Shown: positions 57,501 through 64,000 of the stretch, in pieces
Numbering within the stretch: position 1 is the stretch's first letter
How the letters are laid out: each line of letters starts with the position of its first letter
From: Chloroflexaceae bacterium
Lineage (GTDB): Bacteria; Chloroflexota; Chloroflexia; Chloroflexales; Chloroflexaceae
Assembly (NCBI GenBank): GCA_025057155.1
Contig: JANWYD010000007.1
Coordinates: 62,001 to 126,000 of the forward strand
Length of the DNA: 64,000 bases
Direction: 5' to 3'
Program-made: the position numbers and the translations under genes
Notes under the pieces: model-generated
What the model was told of the DNA's origin: nothing
Databases searched by the model: none
The model's input: only the letters and a program-made list of their open reading frames with translations

Positions 57501-59306
57501 GCGGGGGTGGCGGCGGTGGCAGTGGTCATCGGCGGTCTGGCGCTCTTCGCGCCGTTCTTCGACCACTACTGGGCGCCGGTGGACGGTATCGGTCTGGTGC
57601 CGCTGGCCGATGGGACGACGCCGCGGGACTACCTGGTGATCTACGGCCTGTTCGTGGCGGTGCTGCTGCCCGCCCTGCTCGGCGCGGCCCGGCGCGTCTT
57701 CGCCCCGTCCCGGAGCGCTCGCGGGCGTTCCCCGGTCGCCCTGGGAGCGACCGTGGCCCTGGCGCCCGGCGCGGGGGCCTGGTTGCCGGTAGGGGTGGTC
57801 GCCGGCTTGCTGCTGTTGGGGGCCGTGTTGCCCACGGTGGGGCTGCGGCTGGCTCTGGTCGCGCTGCTGATGCTGGGAGCGACGGTGCTGCTACGGCGGG
57901 CCATCAGCACCCCCGTCTGGTACGGGTTGCTCCTGCTCTGGGTGGCCCTGGCAGTCTCGCTGGGGATTGAGCTGGTCTACATCCGCGACCACCTGGACGG
58001 GGGCGACTGGTACCGGATGAACACGGTCTTCAAGTTCGGGTTGCAGGTCTGGGTGTTGCTGGCGATCGCCGCGGCAGCCAGCCTGCCGCTGCTGCTACGG
58101 GGCGTGCGGCGGGTGTGGGGGTGGGCAGGCGCGGCGGTCACGCTGGCCGGTCTGGGGGTGCTGGCGACCCTTGCCGCAATCTACCCGCTTGCCGGCGTGC
58201 CGAGTCGCCTCGATACGCGCATGCCGGTGCGAACCGGGCCGACGCTCGATGGTCTGGCCTTTCTTGACCAGGCGCGCTTTACCTACGATTGCCTGGCGTA
58301 TGGCGGATGTGAGCCGGGCGTGACGCAGGTGGAGGTGGATCTCTCCGGTGACGGGCCGGCGATCGCATGGTTGAACCGGGAGATTGAAGGCACGCCGGTG
58401 GTCGTGCAATCGAGCCTGTTCTTCTACCGGGCCTATGGCATCCGCGTGGCTGCCAACACCGGCCTGCCCACGGTGATTAGCGCGCTCCACGTCAACGAAC
58501 AGCGCGACCCGGCGGTCGCGGCCCGGCGCGAGCGCGAGCTGGACACGTTTTTCCGCACCCCCGATGTGGAAACGGCGCTGCGCTTTCTGGCGCGCTACCG
58601 GGTGGACTACATCTACGTCGGCGGAGTCGAACGCGCCTTCTACCCCGCGGCGGGCCTGGCCAAGTTCGAGCAGATGCGCGGCACGTACCTGGAGACGGTG
58701 TACGATGCGCGGCAGACACGCATCTACCGGGTGACGGGCGTACCTCCGGGCTACGCCTGGCGACCTCTGGCGGAAGGCAGTGCAACCACACGATTGACGG
58801 AGCCGCCCTCTGCCGAACTGGAAGAGTTGGAGACCGCTCTGGCGGCGAACCCCACCGACGGGCCGCTGGCCTTTGGCGTGGCTGTGCGTTACCGGGAGCA
58901 AGGCCGACTGGACGAGGCGGCGCGGATTCTGGAGCGGGCCGCGCGGGCCAACCCCCGCGACATCGGCGTGATGCATCTCTGGGGCGACATCCTGGCCGAG
59001 GCGGGACGCTACGATGAGGCCGAGGAGGCCTACCTGATGGCTGCCCGCGCCGAGCCGAGCGCCGCGAACTGGCACAAACTCGGCAGCGCGCTGCTGGCCT
59101 GGGGTCGCCTCGATAAAGCCGAGATCGCCCTGAGCCAGGCGGTGGTCGCCGACCCTTCCGCCCCCGACGCCTACTTCAGCCTCGGCAAGCTCTTCGCCCG
59201 GCAGGGCGACCGCGAGCGGGCGCGGGCCGAACTGGAGATCTACCTGGCCCTGGCCCCTGATGGCCCCTGGGCCGAAGAGGCGCGGCGGTTGCTTGGTGAT
59301 TTGTAG
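51576..59306 (+). CDS. 2576-residue membrane protein: GT-C glycosyltransferase-like part + two DUF2298 (Chlor_Arch_YYY) modules + TPR
   Basis: Starts at a GTG. Residues 1 to about 780 resemble GT-C glycosyltransferases of the ArnT/PMT (COG1807) type, with an acidic pair in 'QHPDERFF' (D56, E57) in the first extracytoplasmic loop and many helices. Module 1 (about 790-1570) and module 2 (about 1600-2390) each contain the same landmarks: 'NPDLWHP..GGEKPM', the YYY motif (INYYYFG at 937-943; INYYYYG at 1756-1762), 'NEFP.F.FL..DLH.H' (D1061/H1063/H1065; D1881/H1883/H1885), 'RMNTVFKFGL' and 'YIYVGGVERA..' near the module end. Residues about 2400-2576 are four TPR repeats. This matches the long architecture described for the Chlor_Arch_YYY family. 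Substrate and function are unknown; an envelope glycan or lipid-linked sugar role is inference. Confidence 0.85.
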   Translation: MNIEQPRVASRRSILPASLRSVWASRMLLAIILLLGAYFRTLSLTDWDSDTGQHPDERFFSVVASTVRLPGSLGELYDSSRSPLNPRNYDSSPLYVYGPFPIIVTRVAAVMLTPAEALPAQTPRINGPPRVGADPMYPGEQRTDYGPPVANPERAFPRASLLIPLLNPEGRDLTAYGQIQKVGRGLAVLFDLGSIVLVYLIGRRLFGRRIGLLAALLTALTVMHIQQSHFFVDPIFSTFFCLLSLYWAVRAAQGGGWLSYVALGLAIGAAMANRITLATLGLAAIAAAAVSAWRHAQGASREEGAPVATLAWERFVSRELPLLILAGTLTLLSFRTLAPDAFTGSTPTSPALVVEGRPQAAGWLQGAGFLDIRPEPRFVSNISAVRALVSGELDYPPSQQWVGRTPYLFPWVNMVLWGMGPALGLAAWGGAAAFALRGMRQALWPQPAPPQLSPAWVLLAWIGFYFGWQGGQFAITLRYLLPIYGALTVFGAWGLVRLADLARQPAPPGWRALAIRGGRWALPLVALATLAWAYAFSRIYVQPHSRVMAARWLADNAPPGAFVMSEVWDDPLPLQAADAAWGLTFQGLQSAPYAEDEPRKYVGGMGLSGGYEEGLLDQLDRADYITLTSNRIYDSASRLRMRYPALMRYYHALFSGELGFRLAAEITSYPHILGIEIPDQVAEEAFHVYDHPRVLIFEKTAAYSRERAEALITGDVLWEEVYKSPVLIADRNPAALRLTDGQWRRYAAGGAWVLDDLPQPLAPLTWLLALEALALATFALLFPLLPRLPDRGFSLAKILGLLLVAYLAWLAGSLGNGPGIPGRGNAGAVGRGPFPLPFAPATLWLCAAPLVLVGAAAAWRQRAELRAFGRARRAALLGAEAVFLAFFLLGILLRLLNPDLWHPARGGEKPMDFAYFNAVLRSAAFPPYDPWHAGGFINYYYFGFVLVGALTHLSGAAPGVAYNLAVATVLGLTALGSWGAVYNLLGGRGDAAGEQRALAAAGLAPALGLILGNLAQAVWFLNGYAAEQAAKGRPEWAYWDATRIVPGTVNEFPFFTFLFGDLHAHMLVMPLSLALLGLAVAYARDVPRQAGRAVACALAMGLLAGAIRATNTWDYPTFVGLAALLLAVAGWRASRGQGVARSLLWIAGPPLLMAISGNLFFAPFVANFATESSGVELWRESMAPTLLGQVLGASRTTLREAFLLYGHWLFAAATAGALLLQRLARPKVAAGAAAIAVGIAVIGLALHWPALALLIPLLGAALWLLWRLRRAPLALLVPGLWLAGGLGLLALVEVVTVRGDIGRMNTVFKFGLHAWMLFALGTAALLPRLWAAPGVVPRLITRGGMVLLAVAALVYPLTATPARAADRWAPDAPRTLDGAAFMAAVSAERYGEAFSVDEDAAAIAWLRRNVSGTPVILEAHQPSYQWAGRVAAHTGLPTLLGWEWHQVQQRNAVGAGPVIAARQQAVQRIYAGADPDEALALLRRYGVEYVYVGGVERASYDPAGLAKFEQLAARGDLERVFTQGRTTIYRVAVPATPRMLTSDLDVTPPAGDTPPLLMLRTPVNELPAVAPAAWNRLAAENSWLATLAWLAALYALALLGLPAAYAVFGGWRDAGWTWAKLAGWLLAGYAVWLPASLGLWRHNGAGLPLGLALILLLNLALLWWMGRGAKEGALARVGHGLTDVGRALWARRVAVLWSEGVFLVGFTGLALIRALNPDLWHPIWGGEKPMELGFLNAVLRSPALPPYDPFFSGGYINYYYYGYFLVALPVRMAGLPAAMGFNLALATIAGLTLATAFALVSQLTGRARYGALAAALVGVAGNLAGFFAVGWSRGFPAVAEALRQGGLAGFGARLGDWFVGPSRVIPYTINEFPAFAFLYADLHPHTIALPITLLALALGCRLAEGRAPAPETEARALPQGYAPLLMLGLTLGTLAVTNSWDVPTCALVAGLALLGAAWRAPGPRAAGVPWRRLVRAGVAAVAVVIGGLALFAPFFDHYWAPVDGIGLVPLADGTTPRDYLVIYGLFVAVLLPALLGAARRVFAPSRSARGRSPVALGATVALAPGAGAWLPVGVVAGLLLLGAVLPTVGLRLALVALLMLGATVLLRRAISTPVWYGLLLLWVALAVSLGIELVYIRDHLDGGDWYRMNTVFKFGLQVWVLLAIAAAASLPLLLRGVRRVWGWAGAAVTLAGLGVLATLAAIYPLAGVPSRLDTRMPVRTGPTLDGLAFLDQARFTYDCLAYGGCEPGVTQVEVDLSGDGPAIAWLNREIEGTPVVVQSSLFFYRAYGIRVAANTGLPTVISALHVNEQRDPAVAARRERELDTFFRTPDVETALRFLARYRVDYIYVGGVERAFYPAAGLAKFEQMRGTYLETVYDARQTRIYRVTGVPPGYAWRPLAEGSATTRLTEPPSAELEELETALAANPTDGPLAFGVAVRYREQGRLDEAARILERAARANPRDIGVMHLWGDILAEAGRYDEAEEAYLMAARAEPSAANWHKLGSALLAWGRLDKAEIALSQAVVADPSAPDAYFSLGKLFARQGDRERARAELEIYLALAPDGPWAEEARRLLGDL

Positions 59307-59334
59307 GCTCAAATGATGGCCGGTTGCAGGAGAG

Positions 59335-59398
59335 TGGGGAAACCAGGTTTCCCCGCACCCCCGCCCGATGGGAGGGTCCGGGAGGGCTACGTCCTCCC
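59335..59398. repeat. Family A palindrome joined to a family B unit
   Basis: GGGGAAACCAGGTTTCCCC (59336-59354) then CACCCCCGCCCGATGGGAGGG and CCGGGAGGGCTACGTCCTCCCAGG, the same A-then-B order as near 18010-18080. It lies between the two DUF2298 genes. Confidence 0.75.
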
Positions 59399-59426
59399 AG
59401 GACAACACCTCCGCATCAAAAGACAT

Positions 59427-61937
59427 ATGGCATCTGACCTTCTCATCTGGTGGTTGATCACCTCCCTGATCGGCCTGGCGGGCCTGCCGCTGGCGAACTG
59501 GCTGCTGCGCGCCCTGCCCGACGGGGGCTTCAGTCTGGCGCGGCCGCTAGGGTTGCTGCTCACCGGCTACCTGGCCTGGCTGCTGGCGATGTTCGGGCTG
59601 GCTCCCTTCATCGCGCCAGTGGTTGGCTTCGCGGCGGTGGGGGTGGCGGCGCTGGGCGGGCCGCGGGCGGCGCTGGCGGCGGCGCAGGCGGCGCTGCGCG
59701 CCCGCTGGCGCAGCGTGCTGGCTGCCGAGGCGCTCTTCCTCGGAGCGTTGCTGGCCGCGGTATGGCTGCGGGCGCACGACCCGACGCCATGGGGCACCGA
59801 GCGCCCCATGGACTTTGCCTTCTTTAACGCGATCAGGCGCTCAGGAATGTTTCCGCCTGCCGATCCCTGGCTCTCCGGCTTCAGTATCAACTACTACTAC
59901 TTCGGCTATTTGCTTATGGCCACGGCGGCCCAACTGGCTGCCCTGGAACCGGCAGTCGCCTACAACCTTTCGCTGGCGCTGATCTTTGCTATGACGGCGC
60001 AGGCAGTGGGAGGCATGATTGCCAACCTGATCGCCCTGGCGGCGTGCGATGCCCCGCTCTGTCAGCAGGGTTGGCGCCGGTGGAGCGTGCCGTTCTTCGC
60101 CCTGCTGGGGGTGATCTTCGTGCTGGTGGCGGGCAACCAGTCGGGCGCGCTCCAGGTGCTGCTGGGCGATGAGCGGGTGGTAGCCCTCGACGGGCGCCAG
60201 GCCCTGGCGGCGACCCGGCAGGCCCTGAGCGGCGCCGCGACGATCAGCCTGCCCTATCCCGCCGTGACCGGTGAATTCGGGACGATCAGCGGCTGGGAGC
60301 GGCGCGACAAAGTGGCCGACTTCAACTGGTGGTGGCCCTCGCGTTCGCTGTGGGATGCGCAGCGTCCGGGCGAGGAGCGGCGCTACACCATTACCGAGTT
60401 TCCCTTCTTTAGCTTTCGCCTGGGCGACATGCATCCCCACGTGATGGCCCTGCCCTTCGGGATGCTCGCCGCAGCCCTGGCCCTCGCCGTGCTGGCGCGC
60501 CCCGAGCCGCCGGCGCCGGGCCAGGGGCGGCGCGGCTGGGGCGAACTGGTGCTGACAGGGATCGCTATCGGCAGCCTCTACGCGATGAATAGCTGGGATC
60601 TGCCGACCTACCTCCTGCTCTACGCCGCCGCGCTGACCCTGCGCGTCTTCGCCAGCGACGCGCCGCGCCCCTGGCGCGCGGCGGGATGGATGCTTGTGCT
60701 GGTCATCGGTGCAGCCTATGTGCTGTTCCTGCCCTTCCATCTCACCTTCCGCTCGCTGGTTGGAAGCGCGCCGCCGCTGATCGATCTGCCCCTGATCGGG
60801 CGACTTACCAGCGTCATTGCGCCGTTTCTCGGCTCGCGCACGGGGTTGCACGCCTTCATCGTCATCTTCGGACTGTTTGCCGCGCCCATCATCGTCTTTG
60901 TGTACCTGATCGCGCTGCGACCGGCGACCTCGGAAGCGCCCGTGACGGCGCCTGCTCACGCTTCGAGCGCCTCGCTGACCTCGCATGTCGGAATCGCGGC
61001 GCTGACGCGGCCCTCCACCTCGCGCCTCCTGCTCTGGCTGCCTCCGGCGCTCCTGCTGGCCGGGCTGCTCGGCGGCTTTCCGCTGCTGGCCCTGGCGGGC
61101 CTGGGTATGCTGGCGCTGGCGCTGGCGCGAGAACTGGTCAGGCAGGCGGCCCAGAGCTTCGCCCTGCTGCTGGCCGCTCTGGGCTGCGCGGTGCTGCTGG
61201 GGGTTGAACTGGTCTATATCCGCGACGTCTTCGAGGGCTTCTCGGCGCGGATGAACACCGTGTTCAAGTTCTACTACCAGATCTGGCTGCTGTGGGGCGC
61301 GCTGGCGCCCTTCTGCCTGTGGTGGCTCCTGGCGCGGGCGGAGGGCCGGGCGCGCCTGGCGGGGTGGGGCGCCGCCGCTCTGGCCCTGGCGCTGCTGGGA
61401 GGGGCGCTGGTGTATCCCTGGTTAACGGTGCGCGAGTATGCGCGGGGAAGCATCGAGGGTCTGGCGGGGCGCACGCCGCGCGAACTCAGCCCCGCCGGGG
61501 CCGCGTCGCTGGCCTGGCTGCGACGCGAGGCCCCGCCGGGCAGCGTGGTGCTGGAAGCGGTAGCCGTGGAGGATCGCGCGGCCCAACGCTGCGGCGGCTC
61601 GTACAATGCTGAAGGTTACGGCGGGGTCGCAGCGGCTACGGGGATACCCACCGTGCTCGGCTGGGTCGGGCACCAGATCCAGTGGCGCGGCGGCGACCCT
61701 GAAGCCCGAGCCGAACTCGCGCCCCGCTGCGCGGCAGTGGATATGATCTACCTGACCGGCGACCCCTCCGAGGCCGAACGGCTGTTGCGGCAGTACGGCG
61801 TAGACTTCGTCTATATCGGCGCCCTGGAGCGGCGTCTATACCCCCCGGAGAGCCTGGCCAAGTTCGCGCGCCTGGGCGCGGTCGTGTTTGAGCAAGACGA
61901 GGTGACGATCTACCAGCTCACTCCTGCCGCCCCGTGA
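59427..61937 (+). CDS. Single-module DUF2298 (Chlor_Arch_YYY) membrane protein
   Basis: 836 residues from the ATG at 59427; the frame is open upstream to 59313 but that part reads through a repeat. The protein is hydrophobic nearly throughout, starting 'DLLIWWLITSLIGLAGLPLANWLL'. It has the same landmarks as each module of the preceding protein: 'TPWGTERPMDFAFFNAIRRSGMFPPADPW', YYY motif INYYYFG (154-160), 'TITEFPFFSFRLGDMHPHVMALP' with D334, H336, H338, 'RMNTVFKFYYQIWLLWG' and 'VDFVYIGALERRLYPPESLAKF' (in parts). This is the short architecture class of the family. Being 120 nt downstream of the long form on the same strand, it is probably co-expressed and may act on the same substrate. Function is unknown. 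Confidence 0.88.
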   Translation: MASDLLIWWLITSLIGLAGLPLANWLLRALPDGGFSLARPLGLLLTGYLAWLLAMFGLAPFIAPVVGFAAVGVAALGGPRAALAAAQAALRARWRSVLAAEALFLGALLAAVWLRAHDPTPWGTERPMDFAFFNAIRRSGMFPPADPWLSGFSINYYYFGYLLMATAAQLAALEPAVAYNLSLALIFAMTAQAVGGMIANLIALAACDAPLCQQGWRRWSVPFFALLGVIFVLVAGNQSGALQVLLGDERVVALDGRQALAATRQALSGAATISLPYPAVTGEFGTISGWERRDKVADFNWWWPSRSLWDAQRPGEERRYTITEFPFFSFRLGDMHPHVMALPFGMLAAALALAVLARPEPPAPGQGRRGWGELVLTGIAIGSLYAMNSWDLPTYLLLYAAALTLRVFASDAPRPWRAAGWMLVLVIGAAYVLFLPFHLTFRSLVGSAPPLIDLPLIGRLTSVIAPFLGSRTGLHAFIVIFGLFAAPIIVFVYLIALRPATSEAPVTAPAHASSASLTSHVGIAALTRPSTSRLLLWLPPALLLAGLLGGFPLLALAGLGMLALALARELVRQAAQSFALLLAALGCAVLLGVELVYIRDVFEGFSARMNTVFKFYYQIWLLWGALAPFCLWWLLARAEGRARLAGWGAAALALALLGGALVYPWLTVREYARGSIEGLAGRTPRELSPAGAASLAWLRREAPPGSVVLEAVAVEDRAAQRCGGSYNAEGYGGVAAATGIPTVLGWVGHQIQWRGGDPEARAELAPRCAAVDMIYLTGDPSEAERLLRQYGVDFVYIGALERRLYPPESLAKFARLGAVVFEQDEVTIYQLTPAAP

Positions 61938-62075
61938 CCCGGCCCGTTCGAGAACCGAACAATTTCGCTCGTGATTTCCGTGTATCGAAGGACGAACCCT
62001 GCTGTAAAATATGTTATACTTCAAACGAATAAAACCAACAACGGGGTTGGCGCCGCGCAACAAAGGAGTAGCGTG

Positions 62076-62453
62076 ATGATCACCAAGCGACCCGGCCGTG
62101 ACGGTAAAGTGCTCGTGACCTTTGCGATACCCGCCGCGATCTGGGCCGACTCGATCTCCGTCGTAGGCGACTTCAATAACTGGGACGAACTGGCCACACC
62201 GTTGCGGCAGACCGAGACAGGGTGGATAGCGACCGTTGAGCTGGAGGCCGGACGCGCCTACGAGTACCGGTACCTCTTTGATGGCACGGAGTGGCACAAC
62301 GACTGGCAGGCTGACGCCTACGTCACCAATCGTTTCGGCGGCGACAACTCCGTTGTGGTGACGCCGGAATTTGCCCCCTCCGAGCCCGACTACCCCGACG
62401 AGCGGGTCATTCCCTTCAACCGCGGTCGTCTCCGGCGCGCCTCGACGGGCTAG
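62076..62453 (+). CDS. Stand-alone early-set / glycogen-binding (CBM48-like) domain protein
   Basis: 125 residues with AAAGGAG just upstream of the ATG. The core 'VLVTFAIPAAIWADSISVVGDFNNWDELATPLRQTETGWIATVELEAGRAYEYRYLFDGTEWHNDWQAD' (landmarks GDFNNWD, W-x-A-T-V-E-L, YEYRYLFDG, W-x-x-D) is an isoamylase N-terminal/AMPK-beta glycogen-binding-type domain. There is no attached catalytic domain. Small proteins of this type occur in many bacteria with no known enzyme activity; binding of glycogen or another alpha-glucan, or docking to a partner, is plausible. A TATACT at 62015-62020 may be its -10 box. The GH13 enzyme at 10218 is too far away to imply linkage. Confidence 0.82.
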   Translation: MITKRPGRDGKVLVTFAIPAAIWADSISVVGDFNNWDELATPLRQTETGWIATVELEAGRAYEYRYLFDGTEWHNDWQADAYVTNRFGGDNSVVVTPEFAPSEPDYPDERVIPFNRGRLRRASTG

Positions 62454-62514
62454 AGGCGTCAAGGTCGGGACGTTATTCAGCTACGTGGTCTGTCGCATGA
62501 GCGTTGGGGAAGGT

Positions 62515-62617
62515 GCGGAGGGCTGCGCCCTCCGCGGTTTCATTCCGCCCGCGGCGGCGGTCGCGCTCTGGCTTCGCCAGAGCGTGCATTCGCTGTGGGC
62601 GCAACCCTGCGGGTTGC
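62515..62617 (+). promoter_or_regulatory. Three consecutive hairpins in the guaA leader
   Basis: GCGGAGGGC-TGC-GCCCTCCGC (62515-62535), CGCTCTGGC-TTC-GCCAGAGCG (62564-62584) and GCAACCC-TGC-GGGTTGC (62601-62617), each with a 3-nt loop. None is followed by a T-tract. No purine-riboswitch core is visible. Confidence 0.55.
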
Positions 62618-62645
62618 CGATGGGGTCGGAAAGGAATTACCACCC

Positions 62646-64000
62646 ATGACCCATCACAGTGTTCCCGTGCTCGATTTTGGCTCGCAGACGGCCCAGTTGA
62701 TCGTGCGCCGCGTGCGCGAACTGGGCGTGTATAGCGAATTATTGCCCCACGACGCCCCCGCGGAACAGGTGCGCGCGCTCAACCCGGTGGGCATCATTCT
62801 CTCCGGCGGCCCCGCGAGCGTCTACGAGCCGGGCGCGCCGGCAATGCCCGCCTGGTTGCCCGCCAGCGGCCTGCCGGTGCTGGGGATCTGCTATGGCATG
62901 CAGTTGATGAGCCAGGCCCTTGGCGGCCTCGTGTTGCGCCACGAAACCCGTGAGTTTGGCCCGGCTACAATCGAGGTGCTCGACCCTGACGAACTCTTCG
63001 CCGGCACGCCGCTGACGCAGGCGGTGTGGATGAGCCATGGCGACCGCATCGAGGTCCTGCCGCCCGGCTTCCGCGCCATCGCCGCCAACCCCGCCACGCC
63101 CTTCGCCGCCATCGCCGATGAGGCGCGGCGCTGGTACGGGGTGCAATTTCACCCCGAAGTGGTCCACACGGTCCACGGGCGCGCCGTGCTGAGCAACTTC
63201 CTGTTTGGCGTCTGTGGCGCGGTGGCCGACTGGCGCCCCGCCAGCTTCGTCGCCGAGGCGGTCGAGCGGGTGCGCGCCCAGGCAGGCCCAGAGCGGCGGG
63301 TGATCTGCGCCCTCTCCGGGGGGGTGGACTCGGCCGTCGCTGCGCTGATCGTTCATCGGGCTATTGGCGACCGGCTGACCTGCGTGTTCGTGGATAATGG
63401 CCTGCTGCGGCTCGGTGAGGCCGAACAGGTGATCGCCACCTTCCGCGAGCACTTCCACGTGCCGCTGATCGCCGTGGACGCTCGCGAAGAGTTCCTCGCC
63501 GCGCTGGAGGGCGTGGCCGACCCGGAGCGCAAGCGCAAGATCATCGGCGAGAAGTTCATCCGCATCTTCGAGCGCGAGGCGCGCGCCCTGGGGAATGTGA
63601 ACGTGCTGGTCCAGGGCACGCTCTACCCTGACGTGATCGAGTCGAGCGCCCCCGACCGCCAGAAGGGCGTAACGATCAAGACCCACCACAATGTTGGCGG
63701 TCTGCCGGCGGATATGCGGATGGAGCTGGTGGAGCCACTGCGCTACCTGTTCAAGGACGAAGTGCGCGCGGCAGGGTTGGAGCTGGGTCTGCCCGAAGAC
63801 TGGGTCTGGCGGCATCCCTTCCCCGGCCCAGGGCTGGCGGTGCGCGTCATCGGTCCGGTGAGCTTCGCGCGGCTGGAGACGCTGCGCCGCGCCGACGCGA
63901 TCTTCCTGGAGGAACTGCGCGCCGCCGGTCTCTACCGCGCAACGCAGCAGGCCTTCGCCGTGCTGCTGCCGGTGCAGAGCGTGGGGGTGATGGGCGACGG
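62646..64000 (+). CDS. guaA: GMP synthase (glutamine-hydrolysing), 3' end cut by window edge
   Basis: 451 codons are visible of an expected 510-540. The N-terminal glutamine amidotransferase has nucleophile C82 in 'GICYGMQLM' and the His/Glu pair H169/E171 in '[10 protein letters not shown]'. The ATP-pyrophosphatase domain has the PP-loop 'SGGVDS' (224-229), '[15 protein letters not shown]' and '[10 protein letters not shown]', and the dimerisation domain begins with '[18 protein letters not shown]'. It aminates XMP to GMP with glutamine. The start at 62646 places '[12 protein letters not shown]' at residues 8-19 as in other GuaA proteins. Confidence 0.96.
   Translation, partial: MTHHSVPVLDFGSQTAQLIVRRVRELGVYSELLPHDAPAEQVRALNPVGIILSGGPASVYEPGAPAMPAWLPASGLPVLGICYGMQLMSQALGGLVLRHETREFGPATIEVLDPDELFAGTPLTQAVWMSHGDRIEVLPPGFRAIAANPATPFAAIADEARRWYGVQFHPEVVHTVHGRAVLSNFLFGVCGAVADWRPASFVAEAVERVRAQAGPERRVICALSGGVDSAVAALIVHRAIGDRLTCVFVDNGLLRLGEAEQVIATFREHFHVPLIAVDAREEFLAALEGVADPERKRKIIGEKFIRIFEREARALGNVNVLVQGTLYPDVIESSAPDRQKGVTIKTHHNVGGLPADMRMELVEPLRYLFKDEVRAAGLELGLPEDWVWRHPFPGPGLAVRVIGPVSFARLETLRRADAIFLEELRAAGLYRATQQAFAVLLPVQSVGVMGD

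Noticed and set aside
62454-62645. Purine riboswitch in front of guaA
   Set aside because: The conserved core (TATA...CTAC...TATCTA-type junction) is absent; only simple GC hairpins are seen.

Overview
The window looks like chromosomal DNA from a high-GC member of the Chloroflexota, probably class Chloroflexia (Roseiflexus/Chloroflexus relatives). This rests on two very large hydrophobic proteins of the DUF2298 / 'Chlor_Arch_YYY' family, which is largely restricted to Chloroflexi and some archaea, on a mixture of housekeeping genes typical of that group, and on many dispersed GC-rich palindromic repeats between genes. The taxonomic call is inference; there is no rRNA or tRNA gene in the window. 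Gene order is mosaic, with short operons on both strands.

Layout, left to right. 1-4182 (-): a secreted or surface multi-domain protein (beta-propeller-like part, SdrD-like B domain, five DUF11-type repeats) that runs off the left edge. 4477-5150: a truncated DDE transposase broken by a 170-bp element with 23-bp terminal inverted repeats. 5504-10117 (+): an acetoin dehydrogenase operon, acoA-acoB-acoC-acoX, without its own E3. 10218-12321 (-): GH13 alpha-glucosidase/amylase and a YcxB-like membrane protein. 12783-13739 (+): threonine ammonia-lyase. 13921-18770 (-): a TetR-controlled MacAB-type efflux operon with visible operators and promoter. 19059-21393 (+): secreted glucosaminidase-like protein, a 16-codon leader peptide with terminator, a SWIM zinc-finger protein and a glycerophosphodiester phosphodiesterase. 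21524-25400 (-): a heterodimeric ABC exporter. 25766-27112 (+): FAD-dependent amine oxidase-like enzyme.

27208-30542 (-): HU, adenylosuccinate lyase and a membrane-anchored metallophosphoesterase. 31053-37125 (+): uvrC, methylcrotonyl-CoA carboxylase-type beta subunit, pseudouridine-5'-phosphate glycosidase and a primary-type sigma factor. 37190-42672 (-): zinc-ribbon protein, pyrG, a UlaG-like metallo-hydrolase, recX and recA; recA has tandem promoters, one of them overlapped by a perfect 31-bp palindrome. 43109-49820 (+): DUF427 protein and a di/oligopeptide ABC importer (lipoprotein, one permease, fused double ATPase, second permease). 49884-51273 (-): Mn-type superoxide dismutase and a SufR-like iron-sulfur regulator. 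51576-61937 (+): a 2576-residue protein (GT-C glycosyltransferase-like part, two YYY modules, TPR) followed by a single-module YYY protein. 62076-64000 (+): a stand-alone glycogen-binding/early-set domain protein and guaA, cut by the right edge.

The most interesting items are the back-to-back DUF2298 proteins of unknown function, the palindrome sitting on the recA promoter, the leader peptide/terminator arrangement ahead of the SWIM protein, the hydrolase-type E2 of the aco operon, and at least four families of intergenic repeats, several placed exactly between genes of one operon.
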